Below are positions 12,301 to 24,430 of a DNA stretch of 64,000 nucleotides, one piece after another; position 1 is the first letter of the stretch, and each line of letters begins with the position of its first letter. The notes under the pieces are model-generated. The model had not been told where the DNA came from and made no database searches. It saw nothing but the letters and a program-made list of their open reading frames with translations. Origin of the DNA: Phanerodontia chrysosporium (lineage: Eukaryota > Basidiomycota > Agaricomycetes > Polyporales > Phanerochaetaceae); the NCBI GenBank assembly GCA_001910725.1, contig MJGA01000006.1:310001-374000 (forward strand). Direction: 5' to 3'. A program made the position numbers and the translations under genes.

Positions 12301-12685
12301 GGTGCAGGCGGACGGTGGTCCGGGAGAGCCGGCACCAGATGCGCAGGCAGCCGTTCCACCGGAATCGACGCCCGTATCTCCAACTGTAGATGCCAGCGGG
12401 CCCTCGGCATCCCCTCCTTCACCATCACCTCCCGCGCTCACAGCAACCGATGGGGTTAGCACACCCCCTTCACCCAGCATCTACCAACCACCACGTCGAA
12501 GCTTCAGGGATATCGCAGCAAGAGGCATGAGGGCTGGTGGTAGTGGCGTTCGAGCAAGCGGAAGCGGTGTTCGATACGCCGCGAGCCTGTTCGAAGATGC
12601 CGAGGGCGAGGAGGACAACGTGCACTCTGACGCAAGTGTTGAATTCGACACGGGTCAGAATGCGGGAGGTGAACGGACGCAGTAA
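9357..12685 (+). CDS. DUF6535-domain membrane protein
   Basis: Four exons (9357-9431, 9483-9596, 9654-11346, 11400-12685) give 1055 residues without a break. Residues about 55-250 match the agaricomycete DUF6535 domain: a first helix AGLFSAILTAFITQTYPSL, a loop of about 60 residues, then VFFLSLLFSLAAALFGILAKQW, the typical end of helix 2, and two further hydrophobic stretches up to about residue 240. The next 450 residues are soluble and helical. The last 280 are low-complexity, rich in S, P, R and G (a repeated GGSGVRASGSGVR segment near the end), and are probably disordered. The start at 9357 opens a short polar N-terminus, usual in the family. Function is unknown; these proteins are expanded in mushroom-forming fungi. 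Confidence 0.85.
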
Positions 12686-12843
12686 CAGCAGCAGAAGGAC
12701 AGTGATGCAGATGCGTAGAGAGTGGTACAGACGAGGTACGAAGAGGTGGCTCATAATGTCCGGCACGATACAGCTGTCCTGACGGTCATGTATACAGTAT
12801 CCCAGCGTCTTGTACGGGTATCCTCCAATGCTTGGATTATGTT

Positions 12844-14559
12844 TTATATGGATCGCTTGATCTCTTCACACACCTTCACAAAAGCCTCTCCCATTTTCTC
12901 AAAGTCCGATAGCTATAAGTCTGTTAGTCAAGCCGCAACGGAGGACGAGGAGCAACCACAACTCACATCATTGTAGATTTGCGCACTGAGTCTCGTCCAG
13001 AACCTGCCATTGTGATAAAAATGCGCTGCATAGGTTTTGTGCTCGAGCAGGAGCTTGTCCCGGAGCAAATCTTGTACATGGTCGATCTTGTCCTCGGGGA
13101 CGTCAAACAGTGGCAGCTCGACATTCACCATATTTAGAGTCTGCACGCCGTCAGGCGACTCGTCCATGACGCGCGTGCCCATGATCTCTGCGATGCGCTT
13201 GCCACCTTCGCGCGCGAGGTCCCGACAGTACGTGTTGATTGCCTCCTCGCCCCCGGCCCACAGTCGGAAGTCCAATGCTGACAGGCCATCAGCCCAGAGA
13301 TTTCGCGAAGTGTTCAATAATCGGGCGTACCTTCATTGATGCTGAGATAGGGCACGAAATCGACAGTACCAGGCCCTACAGAACACCGGACCTCAGTGGA
13401 GAGCAGTCAATATAGGGGAGATCTTACAAGAGAACGGGATGGCCCACGCATCCCCATTCATGCCGGGCTTGTGCATCCAGTCTGACTTCACTGGCGAGCC
13501 GTCGGAGGTATACTGGTGGGAGGTAGGGAAGCCTGTCTTGATCAGGTGCTGATTCCTGCGAATTATTATCTCGACATATGCTCAAGTAGCGTAGGACCAT
13601 CACGAACCTCTTTGGGACGTAGAGTACTGCACAGCTACGCTTTGCATACAGCCACTTGTGGCAGTTCTGTCCCAGAGTCAACCTCTGCTACTTGAACGGT
13701 AGGAGCCCAGTCGCAGACGTACCGAGAACCAGAAGTCCGGCTGAGCCGCCTCCAAGTCGAGTCCCACCTCCTGCCCTATGCTGTGTGCGGCGTCCACGAC
13801 GCTGTACACGCCTTCTTCGCGGCAAATCTTGACCATCTCCCGCCAGGGCATCAGGATGCCGGGATTGCTGACGATGCTGTCAAGCACGCATACGACTTTC
13901 GGGTCAGGGTTTGTCGGCGACGCTTCAACACGAGGTATCGCGCGGAGGTGCTCCTTGAAATCTCTGAGGATGTCCTCATTGCTCTTCGGGAAATTGAGCT
14001 CGAAGTTGGCAAGCGTTATCTGGGGATTGGTGTCATGTATGTGCTCGATATTCTTGAAGACACCCTTGTATGTTGTAGTTGCTATCTCGACACCGAATTA
14101 TGACGTTGTGTCGTCTCAGTTAAATAGAGACATACCGCCAATAAGTACATCGCCTTCCCTCCACACGAAGTTGCGCAAGACGACCGCCGCAGCGACGGTC
14201 GCGTTCTGCACAAGCACCACTTCCTCCTTGCGCACGCCCAAGAAGCCCGCAAGACGTTCGCGTATTCCGCTGAGTATAGGATACCACTCGATGCGGAAGA
14301 ACTTGTCCGGGTTCTCCTCGATGATGTCTGCGAGCACATTCGCTGCGCCCTGGACTGGCGTAGGCGGTGCGCCAAATGCTCCTGTGAAGAGAATCGGTCC
14401 GCAGAGCGGGGCAATCAATGGCATATGGAACTGACCGTGGTTCAGATTGATGTACTTCGGGTCGAATGCCCAGTACTGGCGCATAGCACGGCCAAACGGT
14501 GGAGGCGTCGTGCCCACGTAGTCCCAGAGCCCGATCTTGATGTGGGGAGTTTCAGTCAT
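12844..14559 (-). CDS. aminotransferase class V-fold PLP-dependent enzyme (cysteine desulfurase / isopenicillin-N epimerase type)
   Basis: Seven exons on the minus strand (14559-14136, 14081-13723, 13666-13608, 13555-13428, 13375-13331, 13277-12967, 12912-12844) give 464 residues with consistent phases. Residues near the start read YINLNHGQFHMP, the usual substrate-side loop. VYSVVDAAHSIGQ carries the aspartate and histidine that hold the PLP ring. DFWFSNCHKWLYAKR carries the PLP-binding lysine (HKW). The C-terminal domain includes LRDKLLLEHKTYAAHFYHNGRFWTRLSAQIYND, with the arginine usually contacting the substrate carboxylate. Fungal enzymes of this branch are often called isopenicillin-N epimerase-like or cysteine desulfurase-like, and the real substrate is uncertain. 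It converges on the DUF6535 gene, with 158 bases between the stops. Confidence 0.88.
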
Positions 14560-15001
14560 TGCCGTTGTGCGCGAAGAGAGAAGAAGGAAGGCTGAGAACA
14601 GCCTCAGCTACGCAGCAGTATGGGCCAAGACAGATGCTGCGCGTGCTAGAGCGTGTGCTCACGTCGTAGCAGGAAGGGCAAGATCATGCGGTATGGCGGA
14701 TCGACTTGGCCGAGTCAGGTCGAGTCAAGGCACCCTGGTCCGTAATCGATTGCCATGGTACGAAATCCTGCTAGACGTGACGACGCGTGTTGACGGCGTG
14801 TGATGAAGAGGCGAAGTGTAGAGTTAACCTCAGATAGTCGACGAGCACTACCAACCCCCCTGGCTATAACGTAATTGGCCTTACGGAAGCTATAGGCAGA
14901 ACTAGATGGGAGGCGAGTTCCAAAGACTCGTGCGTTGGCTGGCAGAAACTACGGCTGCATATTCGTAATGACGACTACAGGGTATACTATTCACTTGGTA
15001 T
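14560..15001. other. intergenic region, no gene seen
   Basis: This is the promoter side of the aminotransferase gene and the 3' side of the SDR gene. No further feature could be supported. Confidence 0.4.
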
Positions 15002-15868
15002 CTATACAGCGTATCCCTAAGGAACGTTCGGGTTAGCAGGCAGCTGGGCTAGTAGTGGATAAGATACATACCCCGTTCACGTAAATGGTCTGTCTGTTCA
15101 CCCACCCCGCTTCTTCTCTAGACAGGAACGCGACTATAGGCGCAATTTCTTCCGCCTGGGGAATCCGTTTTTGTGGGTGCAGGTTTGCGAAGAATTGAAT
15201 CAGCTGTTCGCTCTTCCCAGCGCGGAATAGGTCCGTATCGACTGGACCAGGCGCGATTGCATTCACATTCACGCCTTTGGCACCGAGATCCTTAGCGAGA
15301 ACACGGGTCATCTGCTCAACGGCTCCCTTCGTGGCAGTATAGATGAGGTAGTTGGGTGGGACGCCGGAGAAGAGTGTGGTGGCTGACGAGACGAAGAACA
15401 CGCGTCCACCTGAAAGACGCGGCTGTGAGAAACACTGCGAATCTTAGGCTATGCGGAGGACATACCAGCTTTCAAGTATTTCGACGCGGTCTTAACCATG
15501 AAGAGAGGTACCTTGACGTTGACATTGAACGTGTCGTCAAAGAGCTTCTCGTCGATAGCATCGAGGGGCTTGTTGTTCATGTAGCCCGCGTTCAAGACGA
15601 GGATGTCCAGTTGCCCGAAGTGCTGGACTGTCTCCTCGATCAGCCTGGTTCCATCTGCGAGGGTAGACATGTCCGCCTTGATGGCTACAGCCTTCCCGTT
15701 CCCCTCCTCATTGATCTTCTCCACGAGCTCGTTCGCTGCAGCCTCGCTACCGTTGTAGTTGATGACCACGCTTGCGCCATCGTCCGCGAGGCATTTGGCG
15801 ATCGCGGCACCGATATTGCGAGACGAGCCAGTGACGAGAGCGACTTTGCCTGAGAGCGGGAGCGACAT
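15002..15868 (-). CDS. short-chain dehydrogenase/reductase (SDR, 3-oxoacyl-ACP-reductase-like), paralogue A
   Basis: Three exons (15868-15466, 15409-15072, 15016-15002) give 251 residues. Visible classical-SDR motifs are the cofactor loop TGSSRNIGAAIAK near residue 13, LVLNAGYMNNKP (NAG), the catalytic serine in VSSATTLFSG, and YTATKGAVEQM with the YxxxK pair, followed by NAIAPGPVDTDLF. The last exon is only 15 nt long and codes for GYAV after the final NG. The second SDR gene at 56220-57147 has the same two intron positions, the same 338-nt middle exon and a 15-nt last exon, so the two are paralogues. The motif before the NAG suggests an NADP-dependent enzyme; the substrate is not known. Confidence 0.9.
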
Positions 15869-17200
15869 GCTTGCTGATGTTAGTGAATGGAGAGTGATAG
15901 GATGCGAGCAGGGGCTTTGGTCATGCTCCTTGATATATGGGGCCGCCTTCTGCTATCTTCGAGATTCCGTGAACCGGCAGAGAGCGCATACGTGTCCATG
16001 ACGGAATCGTAAGTGGGTCCCGGAAGAACATAACGTCCAAATGCTGACATGAGCACGTACTATTCTCAGAGGTGGTCCAGAATATGCGAGGAAGTCCAGT
16101 CCGGGCGGAGGAGGCAAAGATACAGCATGCTCAAGAACATTGGTACCTCGAGGGAGATGAAGAACATATAGGTCCGTTTTCCCGGAACCGAGGCCGTGGC
16201 ATAGGTCAGAGTAACCAGAACGCTTCGCAGGTGAGCTCTGAAAGACAGGTGTGGTCGATATCAGCAGGAGACTCTCTAGGACGTGGTTGGTGGTAGCTGA
16301 AACGAAAGATCCTCCAGCAATCGCGACTGAGTAGTGACGAGATGACGTGACGCTGTACTACCATGCGTTACCGCAAAATAGTCACGCCGCGTTGGCGGAG
16401 GAGTCGTGAATCGCACGCTTATGCAACATCGAGTGCGACAAGTACACTCAGAATGACAGTTCAGCATTTACTTCGAGGTATCAGGCAAACAGCGCACATG
16501 CCAAGTAAACTGTGGATGGATTGGCACTACTGTACCGCCAGGGTACTGCACACTTCGCGCCCAAGATTCGGAGCTACTCACAGATTTGCGAAATCCCAGA
16601 CGAGGCAATGTATGCCTTAGCCTGAGCTAGGGCTTGCAGAAGACTGGGACATGACAGGGGATATTTTGTACTTCAAACATTTACAGCAGTGGACTAACAT
16701 ACGCATGTCGATAGGGAATGACCTTGGACAGTGTCCCGGCTACAGCTGGAGATTCAGCTTCCGCATGCATGCATTGGGACGTTACAGGCACTCGGTTCGA
16801 CGCTATCTACCTTTTTGCTCCGCACTTACGAGTCTTCCGATTGTTGCGAGAATCCGCGTAGCGCTGATACTGTGAGTATTGCTACATGAACGCTCCTCCC
16901 TCACTTTCTAGCTATCATGTAGACTTCCCTACGCAGCCTTCTACCGGTCACTCAGGGTCCATCTGCTGCGCTGCGTGGGGATTGACGCAGTTGGACACTC
17001 TCGCGCTTTGATCTGCGCAACATGCGCAGCAGGCCGACACGCATGGGCGCGCAGAGCTGCGGACGAGGGGAGGGTGTGCAGCAGCCACGGAGTGCGCGCT
17101 GTCGAGCTTTGACTCTCCCACCTTCAAGTATCTCCTCATAGATGACTATTCGCGGCTATGACATCTTTAGACAGGCGGCTCTGCGAGATGAGGGCGAGAT
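15869..17200. other. gene-poor stretch before the transposon block
   Basis: Beyond the promoter of SDR gene A no reading frame with recognisable motifs, consistent introns or repeats was seen. Short frames exist on both strands but lack support. Confidence 0.45.
15929..15940 (-). promoter_or_regulatory. TATA-like box of SDR gene A
   Basis: Read on the minus strand, a CATATATCA element lies about 63-72 bases upstream of the ATG at 15868. Confidence 0.4.
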
Positions 17201-17216
17201 GAAGACGCGCTTTGGG
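17201..17216 (+). repeat. target-site duplication of the LINE-derived element, left copy
   Basis: GAAGACGCGCTTTGGG occurs here and again at 27557-27572, directly after a poly(A) run. A perfect 16-bp match at both ends marks target-primed insertion of everything in between. Confidence 0.9.
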
Positions 17217-17316
17217 GCGGCTCCTTGATCTCGAACCACCACCTGGTGGGGATTTTCCCACGGTTCATCCGTTGGGGAACGGGCTCGAAATTTTCGCACA
17301 GGACGACACCCTGGGT

Positions 17317-17590
17317 ACTCCCTTGGCGAAGGAGCTCAGACTGGGCATGCTGGTCGCCCAGGGAGTCTCCGCACTCGATTGTACACCCCCAGGAGCTGCG
17401 CTCGAGCTGCGCGGCGTCGAGTTGGCTTGCCGGCGCTCCCTTGGCAAAGGAGCTTAAATGCTGGGCATGCTGGCACCGGTGAGTTCAGCTCTTCGTCGGC
17501 TGCTCTGCTGGCTAGTGGATGCTGGCTGGTCTTAAATGGTTTCGGGTCTCCCCTTGGTAAAGGGAGTTCGCAGCTGGAGTACTGGCGCCC
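17317..17590 (+). repeat. three degenerate repeats in the 5' region of the LINE-derived element
   Basis: Related blocks begin near 17317, 17435 and 17547, each with CTCCCTTGG..AAGGAG (able to form a short hairpin) followed by a GCTGG-type stretch. The first two share CTGGGCATGCTGG. The spacing is about 118 and 112 bases. This recalls 5'-end monomers of some LINEs, but the repeats are diverged and their role is not known. Confidence 0.5.
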
Positions 17591-18344
17591 GATGCAAGTC
17601 ATTCCTGCTTATGGCAGGTGTGCACTCCCCAACGGGGCACCTTGGTGTCTCTCCCGAAAGGGTCCGAGAGGATAGGGGTCGGTAAGAGGGGGTATGTGGT
17701 GATAACAAGCCGACCGAAAGGACAGGCCACCCCCCTCCTGTGCCTCAATGAGGTGCAGGACGTTAGTTGGGATAACCCTAACTCCGGGGCAGCACTTTGC
17801 TGCGACATTCACCCCGGTAGCGGCCCCAGCGAGGCGAGCGAGCCTGGACAGTTGCACGGGGATCCGCGCCTTCGGGCATAGCGAACCGGCTGCCAGGTAA
17901 CGGGAAGGTGGGCCGGGAGTTGCGCCCTGGATACACCCACTGGGCCGTAGCCAGCCAGGGAGAGAATTCTTGGCTGGGCTCGAGAGGTCAAAATCCGTCG
18001 CCGGTGGGTCTCTGCGAAATGCAGAGTTTACCTGCTCGAGTTGTTACCACGTCAGTGTGGTGGTTGGTGCTCGTTGTGCGAGGCAGCAGGGTGCGATCCC
18101 CTCCTGTACCCTTTAGGGAGGCTTTGCCAACTCTACTATTGAGGTGTACCTAGTTGGAAGGTCCATTGACCGTTGGCTACCCAGCCACACCAATTGGGGA
18201 GACTTTTGAGTCGACCTGCCTCAGGTAGTGCACCTATAGGGGAGATGCCTATGCATCGCCGAGGGCCTGCGCACACGCCAAGCATGTGCCAATTCACTGC
18301 ACTCAGGGTAGCCCGCAAGGGGCCCTTTAGACGGGACCTGCGCC

Positions 18345-18809
18345 ATGGTGTTCACGGATGGGTCACAGAGGCGGGCTGGGGCTGGCGCCCTCGCGGTGTC
18401 GGCGGGCGCGGCGTGGGTAGTCGTCCACGGAGGGGCATCTCGGTCCGGCAGGTTTGGGTGTGGGAAGGCTACACCTTACGATGCGGAGATGGCCGCCCTG
18501 GCGCGGGGACTGAGGGAGGTCATGCGGGGTCTCCCAGACGCGGTCAGCGATGTGCATGTTTTCGCCGACAATCAGGCCGCTCTCACCTCTATCCTGGCTG
18601 CGGGCAGCGGCCCGGCGCAGCTGCTGTCGGTCGCGGCCTGCCAGTCGGTCAGACCGTGGCTGGCAGGGTCCCCGGACCACCGGCTGCATCTGCACTGGGC
18701 GCCGGGGCACCGGGGGGTATATTGGAACTGTGTGGTGGATAAGGAGGCCGGCATTGCGGCTGCTAGCCCGCCGACGGAGGGCGTATCTTTTGCCCTGGTG
18801 TCATGGCGC
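18345..18809 (+). CDS. RNase H domain of the LINE-derived element, N-terminal part of its ORF (cut by chromovirus insertion)
   Basis: The frame opens with a good initiation context (GCCATGG) and reads directly into an RNase H fold. The metal-binding residues are all visible: D in FTDGS, E in DAEMAAL, D in VFADNQAAL, and D in the WNCVVDKEAG end after WAPGHRG. In fungal Tad-group LINEs such a domain lies after the reverse transcriptase; here nothing precedes it. The frame is native up to the left end of the chromovirus (18798) and continues in phase after its right LTR at about 26546. The stop now present near 18810 belongs to the LTR. Confidence 0.8.
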
Positions 18810-19329
18810 TGAAATCCCGAGCCAACTCCGGTCATGGAGAACGCCGGAGTTCGAGGGAAGCTACGGAGTAGCACGGACATTCGGAGTTGCGACTCCGGTT
18901 GGTTGCTAAGGTCTTATCTTCACCACATGCCTTCATCATCTCGCAAACCTTTACCCCTTCGTTCCTGAGACAAATCCCAGATTGGAAGTATGATATGTTT
19001 TGTACATCTCCGACCATCTCCACGAACTCCGGACTCAGTAGTATATAAGCTCCCGCGCTAGCACTTGTATCCTCAGTTCGGATATCGACTTAGGTCCCTC
19101 TTGTACCTTCTCGACTCTGCTTAATCCTTTCTCGCAATCTCTGTGTGGGCCCGAACCCCGCCACTTCTCCGTATCTCCGACTCCGAAATCCAGGCAACGC
19201 AGACCGCCGAGGGCGCAGCCCTTTAAGGCTGAAGCCGACTGCCATCCGACCTCCGACCTCCGCCCTTCTCCGACCCTTTCTCCGCTACGTCCTCCGTTCT
19301 CCGGCCCATCTCCGACCCGCACCTTGACA
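18799..19329 (+). repeat. 5' LTR of the chromovirus
   Basis: 531 bp with TG...CA ends, essentially identical to 26010-26540. It contains GTATATAAGC at 19041-19050 as the likely core promoter. Its last 80 bases are a dense series of CTCCG units. Confidence 0.93.
19041..19050 (+). promoter_or_regulatory. TATA box in the 5' LTR
   Basis: TATATAAG about 290 bases before the LTR end is placed as expected for the start of the genomic RNA. The same box occurs in the 3' LTR at about 26252, from where it could drive transcription rightwards toward the kinesin gene. Confidence 0.6.
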
Positions 19330-19357
19330 GTATATCCGAACTCACACTCGGCACTGC

Positions 19358-20751
19358 ATGAGCGCCTTCCAGCAGGCGTACGGACACATCAACGTCCGGC
19401 CGCGACGATCCACGTCGCAACGATCCACGTCGCAACGACCCGTGTCGCGACGACACACGACTCCGGACGAGGACCGGTTCGAAGAACTAGGTCCAGACGA
19501 GGAACCCCAGGCTGCAGAGCCGCAACCGGAAAACCGGGCCTCTGAGGAACCTCCGGTCCCGGAATTCCACATGCCTCGCGAATTCCCGAACAACCCGTTC
19601 CAGGATTCCGACCGAAGTAGAGAGGGCTCCCAGTCCCGTTCCGGCTCACGGCGTTCGGAGCCACGGAACGAGGAAGCTCCGCCATCGGACATAGTCCGGT
19701 TAGCGGAGGTACTGGAACGATTAACTCGTAAGACGTCCTCCTCTCCTCCGCCCTGCTCTGTGAAGGTCCGGAAGCCCGACCCGTTCGATGGCTCCGACCC
19801 ACAGAGGCTCAACACCTTCCTGCTCCAGTGCCAACTGGCCTTCCGGACTGATACCCGGAGTTTCTCCCGGGGTCAGGACAAGGTCAGCTTCGCTCTCTCG
19901 TACCTCAAGGGTACTGCGTTGGACTGGTTCGAACCAGCCATCATGAGGGGCGAAGATCCGGAATGGATTGACGACTGGGATATCTTCGTGGAAGAACTCC
20001 AGTCAAACTTCGGAGTCTTTGACCCGGAGGGCGACGCGGAGTCCAAACTCCAGACGCTAACCATGCGCGACGATAAGCCGTGCGCAAAATATCTTGCTGA
20101 ATTCAACAGGTTAGCATCCCAGTTCAGTGGAGCGAGCCGGCCTTGTGCTTCTTGCTCTACAAGGGCCTTCCAGCCCGGCTCAAGGACAAGATCTCCGAGT
20201 CCCCGTCCGGCAAGCCTAAAACGCTGGCCGGAATGCGGAGGATGATCCAGCTCTACGACCGGCGATATTGGGAGCGCCAGGAAGAGATCCGCCGTGAACG
20301 GGGGTCTCAGCCAAAAGCCAGCTCGTCGCAGAACTCCGGCTCACGGAGTAACAACTCCGGAGGCAGTTCTAACAATGCGTCGAGCAGCGGCAACGGCAAC
20401 CAGGCTGCTAAGTCCAGCGGCAACAACAACCAGGCAAAGGGTCCGAACTCCGGGGGCAGGAATGATACTCCGAACCCGAGGGCGAACTCCGCGCCGCGGC
20501 CCGGAAACAACAGCGGCGGCAACAACTCCACCGCTGACAGGGCAAAGGCAATGGGTTTGGACAAGAACGGTAAACTAACGCCAGAGGAGCGTAAACGCCG
20601 TTTCGAAAACAACTTGTGCATGTTCTGTGCAAAGCCCGGCCACAAGGCCCGGGACTGTACCAACCCCGCCTCTACGGCCTCCCAGGCTAAGGCCCGCTCG
20701 GCTACGACCACGAGCTCCGCTACTCCGCAGAGCTCGGAGTCAAAAGCCTGA
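19358..20751 (+). CDS. gag polyprotein of the chromovirus, with a one-base frame break
   Basis: The first part (19358 to about 20122) starts with an S/R/E-rich segment. It then has a retrotransposon gag domain: KPDPFDGSDPQRL, ALSYLKGTALDWFEP, LTMRDDKPCAKYLAEFNRLA. At about 20122 the frame moves; one more G in the CCAG/TTCAG stretch would join it to the second part (LCFLLYKGLPARLKDKI...). That part carries an N/S/G-rich linker and the CCHC zinc knuckle CMFCAKPGHKARDC, and ends at 20751. The break may be a sequence error, because the LTRs are almost identical and the rest of the frame is intact. Gag would package the element RNA. Confidence 0.85.
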
Positions 20752-23700
20752 GCAACTCTCGTGGCTCCGCACGGGCCGAGAGTTGCGTTGAATCTTCCCG
20801 TGCATCCGAGGAGCTCCGTCTCAACGCGTCCGCTCTTTCTCCGTCGCATTCCTTCTATGTTCCGCTAACCGCACCCCCCGATCTTTCTCTTCTTGCGCTG
20901 CTAGACAGTGGCTCCTCACATTGTTTCATTGATTTCGATTTTGCCAAACGGCACCATCTCCGGCTCAAGTCCGTTCCTCCGTTTCCGCTCCGTCTTTTCG
21001 ATGGATCTCTTGCAGGGACCATCTCCTTCTCCGTTGATCTTCCGGTCACTTTTCCGACCGGGAACACCCTGGATTTGTCTTTCTACGTTACTAAACTCGA
21101 CTCTCCGTCGACTGCAGTCTTAGGTCTCAACTGGCTATCCGCCTTCAATCCGTCGATTGACTGGGCAGCCCGTACCATCACCTTTCCGCCTGCAGTCTCT
21201 CCCGTACCCCCGTCTCCGGCTGATAAGGCCACATCTCCGGAGAAAACCCCCACTTACGACGAGTCTTCCGATCCCACTCCCCTTGAACTCCGCTCCGCTC
21301 CTCTCGTTTCCCTCATCGGAGCAGCCGCATTCGCGCGAGCCTCGCAGTTGCCCGGCTCAGAAGTATTCCACTTCTGTCTGCGCGCCGTCTCCAACTCCGC
21401 TACTCCCGCTCCGACACCCCCGCTCGACCTATCCAATGTTCCCCCAGAGTATCACGACTTCGCCGACGTCTTCAGCGAGGAACAGGCCTACACTCTACCC
21501 CCTCACCGACCTTACGACCTCAAAATCGAGTTGGAAGATGAAAAACCCCTAACTCCGGGGCGTCTCTACTCCCTATCTCCGGCTGAACTCCAGGCTCTCC
21601 GCGAGTTCATCAATAAGAATCTCTCCGCAGGATTCATCCGCCAGTCCGCCTCTCCGCACGGAGCTCCGATCCTCTTCGTCAAGAAGAAGGACGGGAGTTT
21701 ACGCCTCTGTGTGGATTTCCGCGCACTGAATCGCATCACCAAGAAAGACCACTACCCCCTCCCGCTCATCTCCGATCTCCTGAATGCTCCGGGGAAAGCC
21801 CGTATCTACACCAAGATAGATCTCCGCCATGCGTACCATCTGGTCCGCATCGCGGAGGGCGACGAGTGGAAAACCACGTTCCGCACGCGCTACGGCTCTT
21901 TCGAGTGGTTGGTTATTCCTGAAGGTCTTACTAATGCTCCTGCTGCTTTCCAGAGATTCATGAACGACGTTTTCCGCGACCTGCTCGATGAATGTGTTAT
22001 CGTCTACCTCGACGATATCCTCATCTACTCCGATTCTCCGGAGGAGCACCGGAAACACGTCCGCGAAGTTCTCCGCAGACTCCGCGAGCATGGCCTCTAC
22101 GCCAAGGCTCCAAAGTGTCAGTTCCACACTGACTCGGTGGAGTACCTCGGATACATCTTGTCCCCCTCCGGACTTTCGATGTCCGAGGACAAGGTCAAGA
22201 TTATTCTTGACTGGCCTACTCCGCGGAAGGTCAAGGACATACAGTCCTTCCTAGGGTTTGCAAATTTCTATCGTCGCTTCATTCCTTTCTATTCCGATAT
22301 CGTTGTTCCGCTAACCCGTCTCACCTGGAAGAATACTCCGTGGAAGTGGACTCCGCAGTGTCAGGAGGCGTTCGATACCTTGAAAAAGGCTTTCACGTCC
22401 GCTCCGACACTGGCGCAGTGGAAGCCCGGAGCTCCGTTGATTGTGGAGACCGATGCGTCCGACTATGCACTAGCGGCCATCCTATCCATGGTCACGGACG
22501 ACGGCGTTCATCCGCTTGCGTTCCACTCCCGGACATTCTCCGCTCCGGAGTTGAACTACGACGTTCACGACAAGGAGTTGCTAGCCATCTTCGAGGCATT
22601 CCGCATCTGGCGGCACTACCTCGAAGGCTCCTCTACCCCCATAGACGTCATCACCGACCACAAGAACCTGGAGTATTTCTCCACGACGAAACTCCTGACC
22701 CGGAGACAAGCCCGGTGGTCGGAGTTTCTGAACTCCTTCAACATGATCATCCGCTTCCGCCCGGCCGTCTGGGCACCAAGCCCGACGCGCTCACTCGACG
22801 ATGGGACGTCTACCTTAAAGAGGGAGGTAACGGCTACGCCAACGTCAATCCGCACAACTATAAGCCGATCTTCACCTCCGAGCATCTCGCTGCATCCCTC
22901 CGAGCGACCATCCTCGCAGCTCCGGTTCTCCGGGCTGTGGTCACTATGGACGTGGAAACACTGCACGACGATATTCGTAAGGCTTTGGCTACGGATTCCC
23001 TTGCTTCTTCTATCCTTTCCCAATCTCCGCTTCCTCCGCGCTGGTCCGCTGATAATACAGGTTTACTTCTTCTCGACAATCGCATCTACGTCCCCGACAT
23101 TCCCGAACTCCGGCTCCGAGTTCTCCGTTACAAGCACGACCACCCCCTCGCGGGTCACTACGGCTTTAACAAGACTCTCGAGCTCCTCCGACGCGAGTAT
23201 ACGTGGCCCGGTGTCCGTGGGTTTGTCAAGGACTACTGCCAGTCTTGCACGACTTGCAGGAGATCCAAGGCGCCCCGGCACAAGCCATACGGAACCCTGC
23301 AACAACTTCCGATCCCGGAGAAGCCATGGAACTCCATCTCCATGGACTTCATCGAGCACCTTCCGAAGTCCTTCGGATTCTCCGCTATCCTTGTGGTGGT
23401 GGATCGTCTCACAAAGCAGGCAATCTTCATCCCCACCCACGACGAGATTGATGCTCCGGGACTAGCTAAGTTGTTCATCCTCCACGTTTTCTCCAAGCAC
23501 GGAGTTCCCTCGCACGTCACCTCCGACCGAGGTTCCGAATTTGTCTCTCAGTTTTTCCGCTCTCTGGCACTGGCTCTGGACATCGAGCTCCACTACACCT
23601 CCGGGTACCACCCCGAGGCAGATGGGCAGACAGAGCGTACTAACCAGACTCTCGAGCAGTATCTCCGGATGTACTGCAACTACCAGCAGGACAACTGGTC

Positions 23701-24430
23701 GGAGTTACTTCCGCTCGCGGAGTTTGCGTACAACAATGCCCCGAGCGCAACAACGGGCATTTCTCCGTTCTTCGCTAACAAGGGTTATCACCCGAATCTC
23801 ACAGTGCACCCCGAGCGTGACATCGCGTTCGCCCGCGCTCGCGACTTCGCTGTCGATCTCCACGAGCTCCAGTCGGAGCTCCGGACACAGATCGCGGAAG
23901 CTCAGAAGCGCTACCAAGGACCTGCCGATGCCCGGAGATCACCTCCACCTGACCTCCAGGTCGGAGACATGGTCTTCGTCAAGGCTAAGCACTTCCGGAC
24001 TACCCGTCCATCTCCGAAGCTTGCGGAGAAAATGCTTGGCCCTTACAAGGTCATAGCAAAGGTTGGCCCGCAGTCCTACACACTGCAGCTACCCCGCGAA
24101 TTCCGCACCGTACACCCCGTGTACCACATATCCATGTTAGAACCTCACCTTTCTAGTTCTATTCCAGGTCGGACTACATCTCCGCCACCTCCGGTCGAAA
24201 TCGACGGAGACCTCGAATACGAGATCTCCGAGATCGTAGACTCCAAGATCGACAAACGTCGGAGATGCCCCCTCCTCTACAAGGTCCGCTGGTTAGGATA
24301 TGAAAACACCGACGAAGAGTTCGAATGGATTCCGGCAAGCGAGCTAGAGCATGCTCAGGAACACATTGCGGACTTCCATCTCCGGTATCCCGAAAAACCC
24401 GGTCCACTCTCGGACTCCGTACCCCGATGA
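20691..24430 (+). CDS. pol polyprotein of the chromovirus (protease, RT, RNase H, integrase, chromodomain), with a one-base frame break
   Basis: The frame lies at -1 relative to the end of gag, with a 61-base open overlap (20691-20751). Order: aspartic protease with LLDSGSSHCF near 20905; reverse transcriptase with VKKKDGSLRLCVDFRALN and the YLDDILIYS active site near 22010; RNase H (VETDASDYALAAIL, then DKELLAIFEAF and VITDHKNLEYF); a frame break at about 22763 (CCCGG, one G fewer than needed). After it come the integrase HHCC finger (HPLAGHYG... to YCQSCTTC), the D-D-E core (D in MDFIEHLP, D in TSDRGSEF, E in ADGQTERTNQ), a GPY motif, and a chromodomain at the end (LLYKVRWLGYENTDEEFEW). The chromodomain likely directs insertion to marked chromatin. 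Confidence 0.9.

Noticed and set aside
12057..12480. Minus-strand frames of 120-210 codons over the end of the DUF6535 gene
   Set aside because: Antisense of a low-complexity GC-rich tail; no motifs.
17212..17881. Several overlapping plus-strand frames of 80-100 codons in the 5' part of the LINE derivative
   Set aside because: They run through the degenerate repeats, have no RT, endonuclease or gag-like motif and differ in frame; treated as non-coding.
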